A stretch of DNA of 64,000 nt from Tetrahymena thermophila SB210 (Eukaryota > Ciliophora > Oligohymenophorea > Hymenostomatida > Tetrahymenidae). Shown here piece after piece: positions 53,466 to 64,000 of the stretch. Position 1 is the first letter of the stretch. Every line of letters starts with the position of its first letter. The position numbers and the translations under genes are program-made. Location of the stretch: the NCBI RefSeq assembly GCF_000189635.1, contig NW_002476355.1:124001-188000 (forward strand), written 5' to 3'. Under the pieces are notes generated by a model. It was not told the DNA's origin. It was given only the letters and a program-made list of their open reading frames with translations, and ran no database searches.

Positions 53466-55118
53466 GAAAAAATCGTAAAACAATTATTTCTAAATAAACT
53501 AAAATTTGACATAAAATATTTTTTTTTAATTTAGAGAGTAAATTTATTAATAATTTGGGAAAGAAAATGATTGATTGATTTTGTTATTCTTGATAATAAA
53601 AAGATCGTAAGTTTTATTCAAAAGACAAAACTATTTAATTTAATATAAATTATAATAATAAATCAAATCAGCAAGTAAAATCTTATTTAAATAACTTAAA
53701 AATAACTTAATAAAATAATTTAAAACAGTACGTAAATATAGGATTTTTATCAGGAATCAATTAAATTAATTGAGAAAAAATATTAAATAGGACGTAATAA
53801 GTTTTGACATTTTTAGAACAATCTTAGTTAGTTAATCATTTAGATGAAATCGTTTCAAAAACAAACAATCAAACGAGATCTTCTAAAAATTAACAAGCAT
53901 TTAAGCAAATCTTGAAGAGAATTAAAATTATTTTTTTACCATCTTAGTACGTAATAATTAAATAACTTATGTTTTAAAAATGAATAATAAATATTAAAAT
54001 ATTTATTTAATAAATAAATAGTACGTAAGATTAATATAAAAAGTTCATGGCAAAAATTTAGTTTAATTTTTTGCAAATTAAAATAAAAAAGCACGTAATT
54101 AATTAATTAAATGCATTAGAAATATATTGTAAAAATATTTTTGGCTGGCATTCAATATCAAAATAGAGAGTAAAATAATTACAATATTTAAAATTATTTT
54201 TATAATAAATAATCAATTAATTTAAATAGGGAGTAAATTTATTTTGGCTGATGAATATTTATTTATTTAGTGTTTTTAATAATTAATCTGATGAAATAGT
54301 ATGTAAGATTTCACTTTAATTAATAAGTCTAGTTTTTCAATAGTATTTTTATTAAAACTAGTATGTAAAATTTTGTTTGAAGGAAATTTCAATTACAAGA
54401 CAATCTGGTTATATCTCTAAAATAGATCGTAATATAATTATTTTTATTAATTAATTAAAATATATGCATGCATCCAAATAATTTTATAATCAATCATATG
54501 ACTTATTTATTTTTTATAAAAAAGGACGTAATTAAATTATTATTTGAACTGATTCATTCAATGTTTTTATTCTGATTTGTTTGAAATCAACAGGGAGTAA
54601 ATTATATTAGCAATTAATTTTTAAAAAATAAAACTAAAAATATTTGCTAAACACAAAACAGGAAGTAATTTATTTTATAATTTTTATCAATTAGTTTTAT
54701 ATTAATTTTTTTAAAGTACGTAAAATAAATAGATTTGAGATTGAAAATTTAAAATTGAGAAATTTGTTGTTTGTAAACTAAAGATTGTAAGTTTAATTTT
54801 ATTTGATGTCCACAAAGCTCAATAAATCTATGCAAATACTATAAAACTAGGCAGTAATTATTAAAAATTTTAGTTTACATAGGTTGTAAAGTTATTCAAA
54901 TTAATTAAAAAAAAAGTATGTAAATATCTTTTTTGCCAATTAATCATTCAGACATAAATACTCTTACTAAAAAATAGTTCGTAATATTAATTATCTATTC
55001 ATTCTTAACCTTGAAATATATTATTAATATTTTTATAATTAGAGCGTAATTTCCTTTTTTAGTTATGTGCTTTTCTACTTCAACAAACTAATTCTAACTT
55101 TAGGAAAAATATCTTGGA
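53466..55118 (+). other. Array of single-codon (3-nt) microexons separated by ~60-nt introns
   Basis: AG-NNN-GTAA recurs on the + strand about every 65 bases. The first member is a 9-nt exon (53466, GAAAAAATC) and the last opens with GAAAAATATCTTGGA (55104). Triplets between them, by first base: AGA 53535; ATC 53604; CAA 53672; TAC 53729; GAC 53791; TAC 53948; TAC 54022; CAC 54092; AGA 54167; GGA 54230; TAT 54300; TAT 54362; ATC 54426; GAC 54525; GGA 54594; GAA 54662; TAC 54717; ATT 54784; GCA 54851; TAT 54917; TTC 54978; AGC 55043. A GTT at 54883 would create two ~30-base introns and is probably spurious. Acceptors are TAG/CAG/AAG and donors GTAAA/GTAAT/GTAAG, as at the confirmed introns here. 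None is TGA; Tyr is the commonest codon. Splicing itself is inference. Confidence 0.72.
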
Positions 55119-55423
55119 GTAAAATTATTATTATTTCTAGTATCATCAGCTTAATATTTTATTTATCAATCAAGGCTCAAGAACTATATAAATATTGGTT
55201 GCATATTAACTAATAAATAGAACATGCCCAATTCTGGTAATATTTAAGAACCTTTTAAAAATAATATTTATAAAATAATAAAACAAACTATAAAATAGAC
55301 CAAATAATAAACTATAAAACGGAATAACTTGGATTTTTAGAGATACCAGAATATAATATTAATTTTGTAATATTTGTATTTGTATTTTAGTATTTTTTAA
55401 AAATAAATTATACTCTCTTTTAC

Positions 55424-55473
<50 letters not shown>

Positions 55474-55625
55474 GTTTTTCTTATTTTATATAACTTTTTT
55501 TAAATGTCCTACTTCAAATTCTCATTTTGAATTCAGAAATTTTATATTAAAGCCAGATATATTAATTATAGACATCTCAACCATTTATTTTAAAAAGAGA
55601 AAAGGAGAGAGGTTTTTATAAATGA
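55104..55625 (+). CDS. Possible last exon of the microexon gene
   Basis: From GAA at 55104, in the phase set by the microexons, the ciliate-code frame stays open for 173 codons to TGA at 55623-55625. The first ~80 codons look coding: a short hydrophobic run, then NMPNSGNIQEPFKNN and a Lys/Gln/Asn-rich stretch. The last half runs through an (ATTT)n microsatellite and is dubious. Alternatively the 15-nt piece at 55104 is itself an exon with a donor at 55119. In that case a different frame (55141-55236) followed by GTAATA at 55237 could be the next exon. I cannot choose between these from sequence alone. Confidence 0.35.
55424..55471. repeat. (ATTT)n tetranucleotide repeat
   Basis: About twelve ATTT units downstream of the microexon array, ending in a TTTTAG. 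Confidence 0.92.
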
Positions 55626-56615
55626 AGATTTAAAGTAATAAATATTTCATATAAATGATTATTTAGATTCAACATAATTAAATGAAAAATTTAAAGTAAG
55701 ATAATTAATTCAGATTAAATATGCTGGCTTTATGATTAACTAAAACAAAGAGAAATTTAAAAATTGTACTTTAAAGGACAGATATACAAAATACTTGCTT
55801 TATTGGTTAATAAAAAAATATATTTTAAGAATAATTTTTATTTCTCAAATTAAAATTGCATATCTTTTATTGATCTCATTTCAATGCCTGTTTGTTATAT
55901 TTTATGAGTAATCTATAAACTAATTAAAATATTCTATTTAGTTATTTATTTCGAAAACCAAAGATGTAAACCTGCATGTGCACATTCTATAAAATATAAC
56001 GAAATAAATTTTATTATTTTTGAAATAAAAATTTTTTAACAATTCAAGAAGTAAAAATTGTAAATACTTTCATATTATTTGAAAAATATGCAGAATATTT
56101 TAGTTTTGAAATTAGGCATAAAAAAATTCCAAGATACATTTTGAATTTCTTTGGTCTTAACAACTTCAGCAGTTTTTTAATCAAAAGAGAAAATAAATTT
56201 CAAGAAATTTTCAATTACTTTGGATTATTGCTCTTAAGTTATTTGATTTTATAAACTCTAAGATTTAAAGGAATAATTGTTTCCATTTTTAATAATTGGA
56301 AATTCGATTTTATTCTTAAAAAACATGCTTTTTAAATTGTAGAAATTTGATATTAATTACTAAGGTTTTTTTTTTAAATAACCATAAAATATTAATTTAA
56401 ATCAAGTATTTATAATAATAAATGTATATCTAATTATTTAGTAAGAGAGTATTTATTTATTAATTGATGAATGTGAGAATATTTTAATTCAAAAATACAA
56501 AATAAAATATAAATGAAGCTGATAATAAATTAGCAATATATTACAAAAGAAAACTCATTTAATTATTTAAGTTAAAGTATTTTAAAGAATGAAATATAAA
56601 ACAATTATTTATTAA
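55626..56615. other. Uncertain stretch; only weak TGA-free frames
   Basis: A + strand frame is free of TGA from about 55532 to 56078. A second (about 56025-56352) joins it in matching phase if 56051-56093 is an intron. GC is nearer to intergenic than to coding levels, and there is no start codon or family match, so no gene is called. It could hold 3' exons of the microexon gene, or simply be spacer between it and the convergent four-TM gene. Confidence 0.4.
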
Positions 56616-57578
56616 TCACATGGCATTTTAAGCGTTCATTTCAATATCTGTGTTAGGAACCTTTAAGAGATCATTTGACTTATATTCTTAAAGTTTAAGA
56701 TCAGTGGCAGTACCAGTAATCTTAACTCTATTATCATCTTATTCAATATTCCATCTGAAGATGGCATGTAAGAGTATGCTATAAGCCCATACGAAGTTAA
56801 TTATAACTAATGCAACTACTGAATCTCTGTATCTTTAATATATGTTTTTGAAATCAGTGATTTCAGGACAGGCTCTTTTAGCAAGTTCAACTTGAGGTTA
56901 AGCAGCATCTAATTAGTCCTTAGCTTATTTTAATAAAGCTTCTCCGTCAATAAGAGCAACAAGCCTTTAAGATTATTATAATGTGGTTTAATCTGCAAAC
57001 TAAGTATAGTTAGCTGCAAAATCTATATAACCTCTTGCTCCAATATACATGGCTTTATCACCTGATTAAAAGGCTTTTATATATTATTTATTGGCTGGGA
57101 TTTATAAAGCCTAATTATATTAATCACGTTTGGCTTAATAAAGAGCAGTACTGTTTTGATATTAAGCTTCTGCAGAGCAATATAAGTCTAGTTTGGGGCC
57201 AAAAGTTTATTCGTTATAAGTATCTTCTTAGTCAATAGATTAAATACCGCATCCTAAGCTCATTAAAGAGAGGGCGAGAACGATTACGAATAATCCACGA
57301 GAAACATTAGGAGCGTATTCCTTTTTGACAAAAATGACTGCAAAGAAAGAAGCTATGATGAAACCGAGGTTGATGCAATCAACAAAGACCTTCATAGTCA
57401 AATTTCTGAAGGTACCAAAGAGATAGGTGCTTTTTTATTAAGTACAGTTATCTAAATTGAGGTTGTTGCAAACTTCTAATCTCTTCATTAAGTATCTTCC
57501 TTCAGTACCGATATTTGCAGCTGTGAAAGCAAGCAAGAGTACTAAGAAAGCTATTTCTACAGGTCTGTAATTTGCCAT
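56616..57578 (-). CDS. Four-transmembrane, tetraspanin-like protein (copy 1)
   Basis: A single exon on the minus strand, ATG at 57578 to TGA at 56618-56616, 320 residues. Four hydrophobic spans lie at about 7-27, 66-88, 98-118 and 252-272. A ~130-residue loop sits between spans 3 and 4 and holds two cysteines (LYCSAEA, RACPEI) and a helical Gln-rich part. Between spans 1 and 2 is CNNLNLDNC. The short C-terminal tail ends EMNAQNAM. Topology matches tetraspanins, but the diagnostic CCG motif in the big loop is absent, so it may be a ciliate-specific membrane family. It shares the CN(N/D)LNL motif, the FVDC motif and the C-terminal end with the gene at 61099-62097. Codon use is biased towards G/C, suggesting high expression. 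Function unknown. Confidence 0.9.
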
Positions 57579-60500
57579 TTCTTAATTGTTTGTTTGTTTT
57601 TCTATTTTTATTACTTTTAATAAATTTAATTTAAATTATAAGTTCAGATGAAATTCAATTAAAATTTTTAAAGACAAGGATCTAGTAGAATGTTAGTAAA
57701 TTGATCAATAAGTAATTAAGAATGAGTTGGTTAATTATGTGATAAATTAGTAACAAATGACTAGACTATAATCAATGGGCTTGAATGTTTATAAATAAAT
57801 TTGATATCAATTTTTTTTGAAATCGTTCTAATTAATCATATGTCAATTAAATCGCTATGAGGCGATTATCTTTAATAGTGGGGATTAATTTTTTTCCATT
57901 AAATTAATTATCTGAGTACTATTTATATTTCACATTCTCTGACGATTACCTATGACGAAATAATAATTCTGATACAAATTTTGTAAATTAAATGTAATTA
58001 TTTTGATTTTATCTCTATTTTTATCCTCATAAAATTTACTATGAAAGAATTTGCTTAAGTTATAAATCTACTAATTTGCTTCTAGACTAGTTTTGTACGT
58101 AATTTAATAAGGATTGACCATTTCACACGATTTCATTTAGAAAAAAAGAAAAGAACGAATTACTACTCTTTTTTTTAAATCAAAGATAAAAATTAATTGG
58201 AATGAGAAGAAAACATTTTGATTGAAATTAGATTACAGATTAAATATGTTGGATTTAAGAGGAATTTTATAATTATATTTTCTTTAATATAATTTTCATG
58301 ATAATTACGTTTGATTGAATGAGTGAGTGAATGAGTGACCAATTTTCATTTAGAATTTCTTATAAGCTAAATTCAATTTAATTAAGATTATTGGGATAAA
58401 TTCAACTAATTTTTTATCAAATTATCTTTCTAATTAAATGTAATAATTCTTGAGTGACTATTAATCAATAGTCTCAATTCTATAAGAAACACCACCAAAT
58501 TATATTAAAGCTCACTTAGATTGAAAAACTAATAATAGGTCATCCCTTGTTAAGCGATAAATGAAATAATTATTTCCTACAGGTTAAACCTCGGAATTAG
58601 TGAGAAAAATTATCAATCAATCAAAAAGTAATAAGCAGAAAGAACATTTGTTTATTTTTAGCTTGTAGATATTGAAATGAAAGGATAAAATTGTCTTTCA
58701 AGAATTTACCAAAAAGTAAGCAGTTCATGTAAATACAAAATAAAGCGTTTAATATTTAAAATTCTTTTTGCAGATTGGGAAAAAGGATTTTTTAAGCTTT
58801 AAATGCAGCAGAGAAATATGTGGGTTTGTTTTAAAATTAGGATCTGTCGAAAATACTATTCATTCTACGAATTTTAGATTGTAACTACGCAAAGTTGAAT
58901 TTCGTCACGTAGAAGGGCCATTGATTGCATCAGATTAAATATTATAATCATTATTTTATAATATTATCATTTTATAATGCAATATTGATACTTTTCAACC
59001 TTGCTTAATTTTATTTAGCAATTTCAATAGTACTAATTGGTGTAAAAAGCAACTAGTTTCATAGCAAATATTTTTATAGCCATTTTATTACATATAATTT
59101 ATCAAATATCTTAAACTATTCAAGTAAATTTTGTTAAGTAAAAAAATACACAAATAAATAAATTAATGAATGAATTTCCCCAAAAAACATTGAATTTAAT
59201 GTTACACAAAAGAATTTAAATTATATTAACTCAAATAATAGGTAAATTAAATTAATTTGTTGATTATTAATATCTCAGTAAGTTAATGTCTATCAATCAC
59301 ACATCTAATCTAGATTTCTTAAGATTAGAGACGTTTATAAATTAATTTGTTTCTTTATTTGCCTACGTTCTACAAAACAAAGTAAACTAAAAAGACTTCT
59401 CCTTTATTAATGAAATGGTGATTTAAATTTGAAAGAATATTTATTTCTAGTTATAGTTGATTTTTGTTTGTAATAGCAAATACCATTAATTTTATAGAAA
59501 ATTTCTTTATTTTTGGCCAAAGAAAAATAATTATTCGCCAAAAAAATTTTGATGAAAAGTTTTAAGAAAATTCATATGAGCATTTTAAATTATTTAATAA
59601 ATCAAACCAAAATAATTATTTATATAAAATAAATTCGCTTATTTTTAAAACGTTTGAGAAGATTATGATTTCTTAAGTAAAAATAAATTGAACTATGATT
59701 TCAATTAATTATGTTGTAACATAATTAGTATATAAATCGAGAAAAATAGTTAGATAGATCGATCGATTATGTCTTAACTTAAAAGCAATTTCAAAATATC
59801 CAACTGAAGCTGTTAGTTGAGGCTTAAAAAGGTTTTTCTTTAAGGAAAATAAGTTAAATGTTAAAAACTACGCTAAAGATAAAATTAAAAACAGAATTTT
59901 TGTGTAAATAAGTTGAGTTAGCTATATATTACTCATCCCTTTTTTGATAGATCTATCATTTAAATTAAAATTTAACGCATAAGTTAGCTTCATATAGATT
60001 TTTTTAAGTTTTTAATGATTTAATAATTTATAACAAATTTAAATTTTATATAGATTTATATTAATTTATTATATTATTCTTATAAATATAAGTTTAAATA
60101 TTCAAAATATTTCATAATCTTCAACTTTTGTATTTTTTACAAAAGACTTAAAAAAGGTTTTTTCATTTATTATTTTTTTAGCATTTTGTAAAAACGTCCT
60201 TCGATTTAGACTTCAAAAATAAATTTTTATAAATTATAAAATTTAAAATTAGAAAAACAAAAAAATATATTTAAGCTAGTGAAAGTAATTAAAATTTTTA
60301 TCTATTTGTATTTTGAAATATTAATTAACTAGTTGATTTTCTCATAACAAATTATTTAATATCTTTTCCCTCTTTTTATAAATGAACAAAAATTACGCAA
60401 TTTAAAACAAAAATTTTTTCATATTTACTAGAAATTTATTTACATAGTTTTTATGTGTTTTTGTCACTTTATAATTTATTAACAACAATAATTTCAAATC

Positions 60501-61098
60501 AATTTAAATATGTGATTTTATAATTAAATAAAACATTTTAAATGTAGAATTATAATAATTTATAGACATTTTACTTGTTAAGAGTGAAGAAAATTGTAAA
60601 TAAGCTTACTCGGCGTATAAATATTAAGATTACTTAAGATATTTTTTATTTTTTTCATTTTAATTCTTTTATAAATTAATTTACTCTTTTCAATCAAAAA
60701 AATTGAGAGATCAAATGAAATAATTGATTGAAAGAAATATAAAAATGAATGATCTAAACTTTAAACAACAGTTTTAATATTATTTGAAAATGTATTTATT
60801 TATTAATTGATTGGTTATCGTGAGTAGAATTTAGAAAAAACGCAAATAAGGCTGTAAATTTATAATACAAATTGAATGAAAGTAAATAAGAACATTTATT
60901 AGGTCATTTAAGGTGAGATATTTTCTTGATAATAATAATAATAATAGTATAGTTTATAATATAAATGAGAGATTAACTTATTTCAACAGCAATTAGTTTA
61001 TTTTTTTAATAGCTGTTTCAATTAAGGTAAAGTGAATGTATCAAACTGCATATTATAATTAGGTTAACAAATTGTTTAGTTAGTTTAGTTACACTTTC
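57579..61098. other. Long spacer between the two four-TM genes, with one weak exon candidate
   Basis: 3.5 kb, mostly AT-rich. It holds a perfect 6-bp hairpin at 57850-57867 (arms AATCGC/GCGATT), a (GAGT)n run at 58318-58338, and a GC-richer patch at 58650-58945 described separately. No other gene or tRNA recognised. Confidence 0.6.
58677..59169 (+). CDS. Candidate small gene or gene remnant
   Basis: A two-exon reading is possible: ATG 58677-58715, a standard intron 58716-58773 (GTAAGC to TTTGCAG), then an open frame 58774-59169 ending TGA, about 144 residues. The first 55 codons of exon 2 are clearly richer in G/C than the surroundings and read like protein (SFKCSREICGFVLKLG, then VEFRHVEGPLIASD). 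The rest is AT-rich and may not be coding. No family is recognised. It could also be an internal exon of a gene whose other parts I missed, or a decayed copy. Confidence 0.3.
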
Positions 61099-62097
61099 TC
61101 ACATGACATTCTAAGCATTCATTTCAATGTTGCTGGAGGGAGCCTTTTTGAAAGCAACGTTTTCAAGTCCGTTTGTGGTAACAACTTATTCGAGCTTAGC
61201 AATCTCAACTCTGTTAGATTCAGTGGGGAAGGAGAAGATATTAAACATAAAGATCAAAAAGATGGAAACGAAGTTTATTAAAACCAAAGCCATACAAGAA
61301 TTTCTGTAATTTTGGTATTTATCGTGTAATTTTTATAAGCTACTAATAGCGGAAAGGGCTACTGGGAATGCTTATTAACCACTTTATATGGCGCTATTGA
61401 ATTAGCTTATAGCACCTTATACTTAAGCTTGTGCACCCTAGATAGCTGTTAAAGAAGTAAACATAGGATATTAGGTTTTTAATTAAGCAGCTTTTGCTAG
61501 TAAGGCTGTTAAGGTGGCAGTTTCAGTAGGAGTAGCTGTTTATGTAGTTACTTTTTGTTATAATACTCCAATTGTTTAAAATAAGGTTACTGCATCATTA
61601 AGCTAACTTAAAACACCTTAGTACATAGTTACAGATGAATTGGCAGAAGTAACAGCAGCTTCTCCGGTTAATAATTAGATTTAAACAGCAGTTTGTTATT
61701 AGGTAACTTATTAGTCAAGCTTGTCTTCTTCGTCAATAGACTTGATTGTGCAGGCCAAACTCCAAACAGAGAGAGCTAAGAGGATCAAAACTAAACCATG
61801 CTATATTGTTTTGGGGACTTTTTAGTAGGCAAGACTGACTATACCGATAGAAATAAGGTTGATAATTAGAGTGAAGCAGTCAACAAAGAATTTATTGGTA
61901 ATGTTACGATAGCCGTCGAACAAGTAGTCGTGAGTTTTTTGTTAGCAATTACCTAAATTGAGGTCATTACAAGTATTATATCTCTACAACCAAAAAGTAG
62001 CAACAATACCAACCATAGCAGAGCAGAAGGTAATGCTGATTATGAAGAGAATTGCAGTTGTTATTTTGTATTAGGGTGAGTTTAGATAAATTCCCAT
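61099..62097 (-). CDS. Four-transmembrane, tetraspanin-like protein (copy 2)
   Basis: A single exon on the minus strand, ATG at 62097 to TGA at 61101-61099, 332 residues. Same plan as the gene at 56616-57578: spans at about 12-34, 70-92, 100-120 and near 275-295. It has CNDLNLGNC after span 1, FVDC before span 2, SIDEEDK after span 3 (SIDQEDT in copy 1), and a tail ending EMNAQNVM. The loop between spans 3 and 4 is rich in Ala, Thr and Gln and predicted helical, quite unlike copy 1, and it lacks the loop cysteines. The two are therefore old, diverged paralogues with conserved membrane parts and a fast-changing loop. Both lie on the same strand 3.5 kb apart. Function unknown. Confidence 0.9.
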
Positions 62098-63572
62098 TTT
62101 AATATGTTAAGTACCTTTTAAAGCTATTTGTTATTTTTTTGTCTAGTTTGTTATTTTATTATTTAAAATTTTATTAATTATTCTTTTTGTAATTTACAGC
62201 CTGTGCTTGGATTTATAGCTAGCTCATAATATTTAGAAGTAACTTAATTTCAATTTATTTTCTTCATGTCAAAATTTAATTTGTGGCCTAGATCGTCACT
62301 TTCGCAACTAATTACGCAATCGACTTTTTTATAGATTATTAATCAAAATTGAAGTAGTTTGTATGGAAATCTCTAGGATTTAATTGAAGATTCACAACAC
62401 GTCACATAAATTTGATAATTCGTCTTGATTTTACAATTTTTTTATGCATATTCTTAATTATACTTAACAGCCAATGCTCCTCCTTCCTGTATGCATCGAT
62501 CTCACATCTATATTCATTATGCAAACGTCATCAGTCCTTATACATTTTATCTGCTAGTTGATTATTAAACAAGCCATTTAAAACACTTGTTATGTAGATA
62601 AATAAATAAATAAATTTGATACATTTGTAAATGTGGCTTGTCTCTAAATTTAATAAAAATATAGATATTAGAATGCATAGTATTGGCATCTCTAAAAAAA
62701 TAAATTTCAATTTATTTGTAAGGCTAAACAGAATGGTCAGAACAACCACAAATTAATCAAGATTTATGAAACATAGAATTCAAATAATAAATTAGATAAC
62801 TTGATCAAATTAATTAATTCTCGCTTTCATAGCTTTTTTATAATTTTATGATCTGTCTGGTAAATAAATCATCTGTAAATTAAAAATTCTTTTTATTTGT
62901 ATGGCTTTTTAGCATCATTGATTAAAAATTTCATTGTAAATTAATAATTTAGTAGGAAATAATAAAGAAATTCATAGTAAACTAAATAAAGTAAGATTTT
63001 AATTTTATTTTGTATATTAATTACATTGTCTATTTATTTATTTGTTGGGGAATCAATCCATTTATTATATGCAATTTAAATCATAAAATGAAAAAAGGGT
63101 TAAAAATAAATACAATTTAACTCTTTTTGTCTTATTACTAACAAATATAAGTAAACCTTTGATTGATTTTCTAGATAAACAAATTTGATAAAAAATCAGC
63201 AAATCTCAACTCCTACTATTGAAAGACCAATTAAGTATAATTAGATAAGAGAGAGATAGCCTTTTATATTTAATTACAAATAATAATTACTGAAACTCTT
63301 CTACTATTATTTTATCTTTCTTTGTAATTAATTGTTGGGAAAGATGAGTAAAATACTAATTTGTATTTTTTGTTGGGATTTTTTATTTTAATAAGATAAA
63401 TTAATAATTTTGAAATTTATTTACAAATCTTTTATTTTAGTTACTAATTTATAATTTAATCGTCCATCCATTCATTCACTCATTAGCCAATAAATTAGAA
63501 ATTATTCAATTCAAGAGCTAGCCTGTTAAAATATGAACAAATAAATCATAAAAAGAGACAGCTTTATTAAGA
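62098..63572. other. Intergenic, no gene seen
   Basis: AT-rich spacer. A slightly GC-richer stretch near 62470-62540 shows no convincing frame on either strand. Confidence 0.65.
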
Positions 63573-64000
63573 ATGCCCCCTAATTATAGTCAAAAATCTC
63601 CCCACCTACAATTCCAGCTATTCTTAATTCTTTTGATGAAAATAAATTGTTGCTGGGTCTTTCGTAATTTTAGGTTGTTTTATTTTTGTTTGTGCTTTAA
63701 TACTGCTAATCAAGCATTTTATAAAAAAATCCTCTCAAATTGCTATAAAGCTATGAAGTAGATTTTTGAAGAAATTTTTACTTAAAAAAACATAAAAAAA
63801 TTGTTGGTATCAGTTAGTTAATTCTAAACAAGAAAGTTTATCTTTGGAGATGAAAATTTTATGTTACTGATTCTTTTTTTAAATTTTTGCTTTGATATGT
63901 TCATATTTATTTGTTTGCTGCTTACAACATTGTAGTTGAATATTCAAAATAATTTGTAGAACCAATTATTTTATGGATTAAAATAATACCATGACAGGTT
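63573..64000 (+). CDS. Possible start of a gene running off the window
   Basis: From ATG at 63573 the ciliate-code frame is open for 142 codons to the window end. The first ~20 codons are GC-rich for this region (MPPNYSQKSPHLQFQ). A hydrophobic segment follows, then alternating charged and hydrophobic residues. No family is recognised, and an open frame of this length is not rare when TGA is the only stop, so confidence is low. Confidence 0.3.

Noticed and set aside
54883-54885. GTT microexon at 54883
   Set aside because: Using it demands two introns of about 30 bases in an array whose introns are 52-72; kept only as an open question.
55424-55471. Reading the (ATTT)n run as Ile-Tyr-Leu-Phe protein
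   Set aside because: A microsatellite is open in every frame when TGA is the only stop, so openness is no evidence for coding here.
1-64000. tRNA genes, CRISPR arrays, transposases and the Tetrahymena chromosome-breakage sequence
   Set aside because: I looked for tRNA B-box-like words, regular direct repeats with spacers, transposase motifs and the known breakage core by eye and saw none. A scan with tRNA and repeat finders would settle it.

Overview
This is macronuclear-type ciliate DNA, most like Tetrahymena. It is very AT-rich (roughly four fifths A+T by eye). The long coding frames are interrupted only if TAA and TAG are read as stops. Read with TAA/TAG = Gln and TGA as the only stop, they become complete proteins of recognisable families. 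Introns are short, AT-rich, start GTAA/GTAT and end TAG/AAG/CAG. Standard-code ORFs are therefore mostly fragments or shadows, and the models here were read by hand in the ciliate code. Splice phases were checked so that each model adds up to whole codons.

Layout. 3-4058 (+): 3' part of a large LVIVD-repeat transmembrane protein. 4299-9434 (-): SKI2 RNA helicase, 10 exons. 11190-13412 (+): leucine-rich-repeat protein. 15078-21738 (+): a ~2,199-residue NACHT-type STAND NTPase with 18 WD40 repeats. 22996-23541 (+): small secreted Cys-rich protein. 24876-27432 (+): Pex30/dysferlin-domain membrane protein, 8 exons. 28222-29361 (+): zinc-finger protein. 30032-30724 (+): dynactin p24-like protein. 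32034-35307 (+): NIMA-related kinase, 9 exons. 36377-40419 (+): VPS50/syndetin-like tethering subunit, 8 exons. 41574-43687 (+): pescadillo. 45422-51528 (+): large WD40 protein, 11 exons. 52616 onward (+): B-box-like zinc-finger/coiled-coil protein, followed by an extraordinary array of apparent 3-nt exons. 56616-57578 and 61099-62097 (-): two related four-TM proteins. Weak candidates lie at 58677-59169 and at 63573 to the window end.

The genes look like an ordinary eukaryotic neighbourhood rather than an operon. They cover cytosolic mRNA decay (SKI2), ribosome assembly (PES1), membrane traffic and peroxisome/ER membrane (VPS50, Pex30-like), microtubules and cilia (NEK, dynactin-like, WD40 protein), and innate-sensor-like architecture (NACHT-WD40). 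The outstanding feature is 53466-55118. There, AG-NNN-GTAA recurs about every 65 bases, about 22 times, between a 9-nt and a 15-nt member. Each unit has exactly the acceptor and donor seen at real introns in this window. I read it as a run of single-codon microexons spliced onto the zinc-finger exon at 52616-53380.
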